Assembly: GCA_022867625.1 (NCBI GenBank)
Contig: JALIFM010000004.1
Coordinates: 62,001 to 126,000 of the forward strand
DNA: 64,000 nt
From: Lachnospiraceae bacterium NSJ-143
Lineage (GTDB): Bacteria > Bacillota > Clostridia > Lachnospirales > Anaerotignaceae
Direction of reading: 5' to 3'
The notes beneath the pieces were generated by a model. The model saw nothing but the letters and a program-made list of their open reading frames with translations. It was not told the DNA's origin and ran no database searches. The translations under genes and the position numbers were made by a program. Positions 58,516-64,000 of this stretch are shown here, piece by piece; the first letter of the stretch is position 1; each line of letters opens with the position of its first letter.

Positions 58516-59445
58516 TCAGTCGTCAGTTCTTTTAATCTCTGTTACATCATAAGGAGTTTCCTGATAAACATAGTAGTTAAGCCAGTTTGAATATAATATA
58601 TTTGAATGTGACCTCCATCTTACAAGAGGTGTATTGTTTGGGTCATCATTTTTAAAATAATGCTTAGGTACTTCAGGATTTGCCCCCTTTGCAAGGTCAC
58701 GCATATATTCATTTTTAAGCGTAAGCGCGTCATACTCAGAATGGCCCATAACAAATATCTGCCTGCCATGCTTGGCTGAGGCTATGTATACACCGCTCTC
58801 GTCGGATTCTGAAAGTATAACCACTTTCCCGTTTTTCAGTATGTCTTCCCGCCTTACCTCAGTCCTTCTTGAATGCGGAACATAGAATACATCGTCAAAT
58901 CCCCTCAACAGCTTATCCGAATATGGGTTTTTATAGTGCTCAAACACTCCTGAAATTTTTTTGTCCAGTATAATTTTTGGTATGCCGTAATGGTAATAAA
59001 GTCCTGCCTGCGCTCCCCAGCAGATATGCAGGGTACTGGTAACATTCGACTTTGACCATTCCATAATATCCGTAAGTTCCTGCCAAAAATCTACCTCCTC
59101 AAAATCAAGAAGCTCTATAGGCGCGCCTGTAATAATAAGACCGTCAAATTTCTGCTCTTTAATTTCATCAAACGTGTGATAGAAACTTTTAAGATGCTCA
59201 ACCGGAGTATTCTGGGCATCATGGCTTTTAGGAAAAAGCAGAGTTATCTCAACCTGCAGAGGGGAATTTGCAAGAAGCCTTAAAAGCTGAACCTCCGTTA
59301 CCTCCTTAAGAGGCATAAGGTTTAAAACCGCTACTCTCAATGGACGTATATCCTGATGATACGCCCTGCTTTCATCCATAACAAATATACCTTCATCTGA
59401 CAGTATATCCTTTGCCGGAATATTGTCTGGCAATTTAATAGGCAT
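58516..59445 (-). CDS. metA: Homoserine O-acetyltransferase (MetA type)
   Basis: The MetA fold is shown by [33 protein letters not shown], the catalytic Cys in [17 protein letters not shown] and [16 protein letters not shown]. The acyl-CoA-specificity position in [12 protein letters not shown] holds Glu. In characterised MetA proteins Glu there favours acetyl-CoA and Gly favours succinyl-CoA. Acetyl use agrees with the presence of metY. The length of 309 is normal. Confidence 0.95.
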   Translation of the reverse strand: MPIKLPDNIPAKDILSDEGIFVMDESRAYHQDIRPLRVAVLNLMPLKEVTEVQLLRLLANSPLQVEITLLFPKSHDAQNTPVEHLKSFYHTFDEIKEQKFDGLIITGAPIELLDFEEVDFWQELTDIMEWSKSNVTSTLHICWGAQAGLYYHYGIPKIILDKKISGVFEHYKNPYSDKLLRGFDDVFYVPHSRRTEVRREDILKNGKVVILSESDESGVYIASAKHGRQIFVMGHSEYDALTLKNEYMRDLAKGANPEVPKHYFKNDDPNNTPLVRWRSHSNILYSNWLNYYVYQETPYDVTEIKRTDD

Positions 59446-59598
59446 TAAAATCCCACCCTTCTCAAAATATTAATTTCAGTATTATATCAAATAACTAAAT
59501 TAAATTCCATAATTATGAGCAATATATTTTACTTTAAGACAATAAAATGATATGCTCTTGGTATAAATAAAAATTTCCTGTTTCAAAGGAGCAAAGCC

Positions 59599-60036
59599 AT
59601 GAGAGTATTTATAGACGCAGACGGCTGTCCTGTAAGGTCTATAGCTGTAAATACAGCTAAAAAATATCGTGTTCCGGTCACAATAGTAAGCGATACATGC
59701 CATATAATAGAAGATTCCTACTGTGAAATTATAACCGTCGACAAGCAGAGCGATTCTGCCGACTATGCAATAATAAACCGTATGACCTGCGGCGATGTAT
59801 GTATAACCCAGGATTACGGCCTTGCGGCCATGGTCCTTGCAAAAAACTGTTTCGCCATTCATCAGAACGGGTTCCTCTATACCTCCGAAAACATTGACAG
59901 CATGCTTTTTGAAAGACACATATCCAAAAAGCTCCGGTCAGCAGGCATGCACAGCTCAAAGCACAAAAAGCGCACCGCTGATAACGATGCGCAGTTCAAA
60001 AACTTTTTTGAAAACTTTCTTGCTACAAACGCTTAA
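59599..60036 (+). CDS. YaiI/YqxD family protein (DUF188)
   Basis: The N-terminus MRVFIDADGCPVRSIAV and the segment RMTCGDVCITQDYGLAAMVLAKN and C-terminal SSKHKKRTADNDAQFKNFFENFL are those of the DUF188 family, a PIN-like fold. Its function is unknown. The ATG follows AAAGGAG. Its last 14 bases overlap the end of the convergent yitT gene. Confidence 0.92.
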   Translation: MRVFIDADGCPVRSIAVNTAKKYRVPVTIVSDTCHIIEDSYCEIITVDKQSDSADYAIINRMTCGDVCITQDYGLAAMVLAKNCFAIHQNGFLYTSENIDSMLFERHISKKLRSAGMHSSKHKKRTADNDAQFKNFFENFLATNA

Positions 60037-60919
60037 TAAAGTTGCCGCTTACATGAGGCCCCTCTTTAAACACAGTAAACGCCTGCGGGTTTGCGTTGTG
60101 CACTATCCTTTTTAATGTAGGGACCTCATATTTAGACAGTATAGTATACATCACATAAGATTTGTCATTGGTATACCCGCCGTAAGCCTCCCAGTAGGTT
60201 ATTCCTCTCTGGAGCTTTTCCATAATTTCCCTTTCTATTACGTCATTATTCTTTTTTGATATTATTATTGCCTCTACATTTATTGTCTGAATGTGTATCC
60301 TGTCCATTACAAGGGCGCTCACAACAGAATATATTACAGAATAGACAGCAATCTGTACATCAAAGAACAGAAGGCAGACAAGGTAAATAGCCGCGTTTAC
60401 ACACATATTGACTTGGCCTATGCTTATATTGTAATTTTTCCTTATAAAATATATTCCTATAATCTCAGTACCACCGCTGGAACAGCCGCATTTGAGGTAT
60501 GTGCCGGCACCAAAGCCGCATATTATAGCGCCTATAAAACAGTTGGTTATTGTTTCGTCAAGCAGAGGTTCCTTGGGGCCGCCGAATACAGACAGAAACA
60601 GCGACATTGTTGTGGCTATGACAAAAAGCTTAATAACAAATATTTTAGGCATTATTTTGTAGGCAAGAAATATAAGCGGTATGTTTGTAAGGTAATACAA
60701 AATGCCGGCAAAGTCAAAGCTTCCAAAGTTTATGCCCATGTTAGAAACAAGGAAAGTCCTTATAAGCTGGCTTATACCAAGGAATCCACCGCTGTAGAGG
60801 CCCAAAGGTACAATAAAAAAATTCATTCCAAAACAGTATATAGCCACCCCAACAACACCAAGAATCAGTCTTGATATCTCATTTTTCATCCATTTATCTG
60901 TAATATCCAACCGTTTCAC
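60023..60919 (-). CDS. YitT family membrane protein (DUF161/DUF2179)
   Basis: Five or six membrane segments (first 210 residues) with LGLYSGGFLGISQLIRTF, FGAGTYLKCGCSSGGTEIIGIYF, then a C-terminal DUF2179 domain (about 218-298: QTINVEAIIISKKNNDVIEREIMEKLQRGITYWEAYGGYT). YitT proteins are conserved in Firmicutes; the function is not established. The end overlaps the convergent DUF188 gene by 14 bases. Confidence 0.92.
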   Translation of the reverse strand: MKRLDITDKWMKNEISRLILGVVGVAIYCFGMNFFIVPLGLYSGGFLGISQLIRTFLVSNMGINFGSFDFAGILYYLTNIPLIFLAYKIMPKIFVIKLFVIATTMSLFLSVFGGPKEPLLDETITNCFIGAIICGFGAGTYLKCGCSSGGTEIIGIYFIRKNYNISIGQVNMCVNAAIYLVCLLFFDVQIAVYSVIYSVVSALVMDRIHIQTINVEAIIISKKNNDVIEREIMEKLQRGITYWEAYGGYTNDKSYVMYTILSKYEVPTLKRIVHNANPQAFTVFKEGPHVSGNFIKRL

Positions 60920-60997
60920 CCTCTTTTCTCAACATCTGTAAAGCGAGTATATTTCATATTCCCAAATGTTTCAATACAAATTTTGTAAATCCGGAAT

Positions 60998-63118
60998 TTA
61001 ATTTTGATTTCTCTGAAAGTCCATAACCTCGGCGGCAAAATTCTTTTCTCTGCTCAGCACAAGTGTGCCGGTTCCACTTTCACCTGTCTGCGGCAGTGTA
61101 AGCTTAATTTTCTCCGCCTTACCGTCTTTGAGAAGCTTTTTGACTAAAGCCGCATCAATTCTGTTTCCATACCGGTCAAGTATATCCTTCCAGATTTTAA
61201 ATGCACAGCCCGACTTCCAGTTTGAACAGTAAAAGGCTTTGCTGTTTTCCAATACCTTACCTCCGCAAATAGGACATTTGCCTAAAGAAGCACTTTTTTT
61301 ACTTCCATGCCGCTCCTCCCTTTCAAACTCGACTTTGCTGTTGTTGTTTGCAGCGTCATCAATAATAAAGAGCACAAACCGTTTAATGCTTCCCATAAAC
61401 CGTTCCGGCTGCATTTTGCCCTTGGCTATGGAAGAAAGCCCTTTTTCCCATTTTCCTGTAGTCTGAGGGGATTTCAGCTCCAAAGGCACAGTTTCACATA
61501 GCTTAATCCCCTTTTCTTCCGGTATCAGGCTTTTTCCGCTTCTTTTAATATAGCCCACACTCAATAGACGCTCTATTACAGCTGCCCTTGTGGCAGGTGT
61601 TCCAAGGCCAGAATCCTTCATCTGTTCACGCAGGGTTTCATCTTCTGCATCTCTACCTGCGTTTTCCATAGCTGAAAGAAGTGTCGCTTCTGTATACGGC
61701 TTTGGAGGCTGCGTCTTTTTATTAAGCACCACAGCTGATTTTATATTCAGTATATCCCCCTTATTTACATTGTCAGGGATTAAATCCTTCTTTTCTTTCT
61801 CATTAATAATCTCCGCGTCATGCCAGCCCCTTGAGATTTCAGTCTTGCCCTTCGACACAAATTTATCTCCGTCGCAGCTTGCCGCCACAGTTGTAACCAT
61901 ATATTCATACGGCGGGTAAAAAACCGCGGCAAACCTTCTTGCCACCAGGTCAAAAACTTTAAACTCATCTTCCGAAAGCGATGATAAATCTGTTTTTTTA
62001 TCTGTCGGTATAATAGCATGATGGTCACTTACCTTAGCGTTGTCGATTATCCGCTTTGTATAATTAAGCTTATTTAAATCAAGCCGGCTTACAATCGGTT
62101 TATATCTGTCAGTGTAAAGAAGCTTTTTCATGGCAGAAGCCACCTTAACTGGCATATCGCCTGTAAGATACCTGCTGTCTGTCCTTGGGTATGTTATCAG
62201 CTTATGCCTCTCATACAGTTTCTGGGCCAAATCAAGGGTCTTTTTGGCAGAAAAGCCATAAAGTCTGTTGGCTGTGCGCTGAAGCTCTGTCAAATCATAA
62301 AGCAGCGGAGGCAAATCCCTTTTAGTTTCTTTTTTGACCAAATCGACCAGAGCGTCCTTTCCCTTTACCCTTTCTTTAATCTCATTGGCAATGCTAATAT
62401 CATCAATTCTGGTATCACCGTATTTTTCTCTGTACCATAAACCCTTAAAGCTTCCATAATCCGCCTCAACCTCATAATAATCCTCGCTTACAAAGTCATT
62501 TATTTCCTTCTGCCTTTTTACAAGCATAAAAAGCGTAGGGGTCTGAACCCTGCCGACAGACAAAAGCGCATTATGCCTTATTGTATACGCTCGTGAAGCG
62601 TTCATGCCCACAAGCCAGTCTGCCTCTGAACGGCATTTGGCGCTCTGGTAAAGGCTGTCATACTCGCCTGAGTCCTTTAACAGCAAAAACCCTTCCTTTA
62701 TTGCCTCGTCTGTCATAGAGCTTATCCAAAGCCTTTTAAACGGCTTTTTGCATTTTACATACTCGTATATATACCTGAATATAAGCTCACCCTCGCGCCC
62801 CGAATCCGTAGCACATATTATGGAGTCGGTATCTTTGGAGTTCATGAGCTTTTTTAAGACTGTCAATTGTTTTGATGTCTTTTTTATCGCCTTTAGCTTT
62901 ATATTATCCGGAATAATCGGCAGTGTGTCAAATGACCATTTTTTTAATGCCGCGTCATATTCCTCAGGCTCACAGAGCGCTACCAGATGTCCAAGAGCCC
63001 ATGAAACAATATATCTGTCTGATTCTATAAAGCCCTCACCCTTTTTTGTACAGCCAAGCACTCTTGCTATATCATTGGCTACAGACGGTTTTTCCGCTAC
63101 AATCAGTATCCTGCCCAT
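60998..63118 (-). CDS. topB: DNA topoisomerase III
   Basis: The type IA topoisomerase starts with a Toprim domain (ILIVAEKPSVANDIARVLGC, CATDSGREGELIFRYIY). The active-site Tyr lies in LITYPRTDSRYLTGD near residue 308, after SVGRVQTPTLFMLVKRQ. The C-terminus has a zinc finger GKCPICGGKVLENSKAFYCSNWKSGCAF (about 637-664). TopB decatenates and relaxes DNA. The length of 706 is usual for Firmicutes TopB. It is divergent from the gyrB/parE-type gene. Confidence 0.96.
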   Translation of the reverse strand: MGRILIVAEKPSVANDIARVLGCTKKGEGFIESDRYIVSWALGHLVALCEPEEYDAALKKWSFDTLPIIPDNIKLKAIKKTSKQLTVLKKLMNSKDTDSIICATDSGREGELIFRYIYEYVKCKKPFKRLWISSMTDEAIKEGFLLLKDSGEYDSLYQSAKCRSEADWLVGMNASRAYTIRHNALLSVGRVQTPTLFMLVKRQKEINDFVSEDYYEVEADYGSFKGLWYREKYGDTRIDDISIANEIKERVKGKDALVDLVKKETKRDLPPLLYDLTELQRTANRLYGFSAKKTLDLAQKLYERHKLITYPRTDSRYLTGDMPVKVASAMKKLLYTDRYKPIVSRLDLNKLNYTKRIIDNAKVSDHHAIIPTDKKTDLSSLSEDEFKVFDLVARRFAAVFYPPYEYMVTTVAASCDGDKFVSKGKTEISRGWHDAEIINEKEKKDLIPDNVNKGDILNIKSAVVLNKKTQPPKPYTEATLLSAMENAGRDAEDETLREQMKDSGLGTPATRAAVIERLLSVGYIKRSGKSLIPEEKGIKLCETVPLELKSPQTTGKWEKGLSSIAKGKMQPERFMGSIKRFVLFIIDDAANNNSKVEFEREERHGSKKSASLGKCPICGGKVLENSKAFYCSNWKSGCAFKIWKDILDRYGNRIDAALVKKLLKDGKAEKIKLTLPQTGESGTGTLVLSREKNFAAEVMDFQRNQN

Positions 63119-63355
63119 TTTATACTCCTTTAAAACAAATCCAAACTAATCAAATAATACTAAGCATATCACATTAACATTCTTCAAGTCTATCCATAAT
63201 ATGGTCCTGTACTTAAAACACTGCACATAAAATCCCGTTTAAGTGACAAAAACCGCACGTACGTTCCTCATTTTGGTTCAAATCCTTGACAAGCCTATTG
63301 ACTTTAAGTTATTCTATAACAATACAGTTAATTATTTAAAGACAAGGTGCGTAAA

Positions 63356-64000
63356 ATGGCAAAAAAATCAGTTGAAAACTCTTATAACAACGAAAGTATA
63401 ACATCCCTTAAAGGCGCTGACAGGGTAAGACTGCGTCCCGGAGTTATATTCGGCTCAGACGGAATAGAGGGCTGTCAGCACTCTGTTTTTGAGATAGTTT
63501 CAAATTCAATAGACGAAGCCCGTGAGGGCTACGGAAACAAAATAGAAATCACTCTTTTTAAGGACAAGTCAATTGAGGTCAGGGATTATGGCCGCGGGAT
63601 ACCGGTTGATTTTAACAAAAATGAGAACAGGTTTAACTGGGAGCTGGTTTTCTGCGAGCTCTATGCCGGAGGAAAATACAAAAACAATTCCGGTGAAAAT
63701 TATGAGTTCAGCCTCGGGCTTAACGGCCTTGGAACCTGTGCAACACAGTATTCTTCCGAATACATGGATGTTGAGGTTTACCGCGACGGGTTTAAATACT
63801 CCCTTCATTTTGAAAAGGGCGAAAATATTGGAGGGCTGAAAAAGGAGCCATCAAACCTTAAATCAACCGGTACTGATATAAGGTGGCGCCCTGATTTAGA
63901 CGTATTTACCGACATAAACATAGGACCGGACTATTTTCATGACATGCTGAAAAAGCAGGCCATAGTCAATGCAGGGCTTGAGTTTATTTTTACCGATGAG
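63356..64000 (+). CDS. Type IIA topoisomerase subunit B, GHKL ATPase part (cut by window edge)
   Basis: The first 215 residues show the GHKL ATPase domain: LKGADRVRLRPGVIFGS, HSVFEIVSNSIDEAREGYGNKIEITLFKD with the Asn and Asp that bind Mg-ATP, the DYGRGIPVD motif and the lid LGLNGLGTCATQYSS. It encodes a GyrB/ParE homologue. SLGLNGLGTC replaces the usual GLHGVGAS, so this is a diverged paralogue and not the main gyrB. The ATG at 63356 comes after a poor site (AAGGTGCG). A subunit A gene is expected downstream. Confidence 0.85.
   Translation, partial: MAKKSVENSYNNESITSLKGADRVRLRPGVIFGSDGIEGCQHSVFEIVSNSIDEAREGYGNKIEITLFKDKSIEVRDYGRGIPVDFNKNENRFNWELVFCELYAGGKYKNNSGENYEFSLGLNGLGTCATQYSSEYMDVEVYRDGFKYSLHFEKGENIGGLKKEPSNLKSTGTDIRWRPDLDVFTDINIGPDYFHDMLKKQAIVNAGLEFIFTDE

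Noticed and set aside
60023-60036. The 14-base overlap of two convergent genes as a frameshift sign
   Set aside because: Both proteins have the normal family length and C-terminus; such convergent overlaps are common.
63275-63295. GGTTCAAATCC, similar to a tRNA T-arm, upstream of the gyrB/parE-type gene
   Set aside because: No acceptor, D or anticodon arm can be built around it; it overlaps a TTGACA promoter element.

Overview
The window is chromosomal DNA of a low-GC, spore-forming anaerobe of the class Clostridia, probably close to Lachnospirales. The evidence is a Spo0A gene, a GerW/YtfJ sporulation gene with its DUF2953 partner, a SpoIID/LytB-type protein, D-lactate dehydrogenase, a cobalamin-type radical SAM protein and AGGAGG-type ribosome binding sites throughout. 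No rRNA genes and no complete cas operon are present.

Layout. 1-5 kb: end of a D-lactate dehydrogenase gene with a Rex-like promoter, prs, glmU, and a TrpXYZ-type ABC importer (to 6.2 kb). 6.4-17.8 kb: macrodomain protein, a DnaA-box cluster, hpf, a GltD-like oxidoreductase, cfa, a phosphofructokinase, metK under a SAM-I riboswitch, a SigV/RsiV-like pair, an esterase, a decayed c-di-GMP phosphodiesterase and a DUF134-NifX fusion with a paired operator.

17.9-28.3 kb: a decayed prophage lying against the 3' end of a tRNA-Leu(CAG) gene. It keeps a repressor, an integrase N-terminus, a broken HUH replication gene, an ArpU-like regulator, an HNH nuclease, both terminase subunits and a stub of the portal gene. 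In its middle sits an orphan CRISPR array of 35 identical 32-bp repeats and 34 spacers. One spacer encodes a terminase large-subunit motif related to, but different from, the terminase of the same prophage.

28.4-36.7 kb: a Card1/Can2-like CARF nuclease (DUF1887) at the end of a sporulation-linked operon, membrane proteins, a split TauE/SafE pair, a B12-radical SAM protein, nth and a DJ-1-like gene. 36.8-40 kb: CYTH protein, spo0A with two DnaA boxes by its promoter, and the rpsU-yqeY pair. 40-64 kb: glgB, metY, pepF, a Fpg-like protein, DedA, yifB, a SpoIID-like lipoprotein, a structured RNA that resembles 6S RNA, lspA, fba, an AraC-GyrI regulator, a cytidylate-kinase-like protein, an SsuABC/ThiXYZ-like importer, metA, yaiI, yitT, topB and the start of a gyrB/parE-type gene.

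Functional links: metA and metY form the O-acetylhomoserine route to homocysteine and metK uses the resulting methionine. The phosphofructokinase, aldolase, branching enzyme and lactate dehydrogenase cover fermentative carbohydrate metabolism. Two DnaA-box clusters, one at the spo0A promoter, suggest links between replication initiation and development. The most unusual part is the CRISPR array inside the prophage with a CARF nuclease gene about 4.3 kb away.
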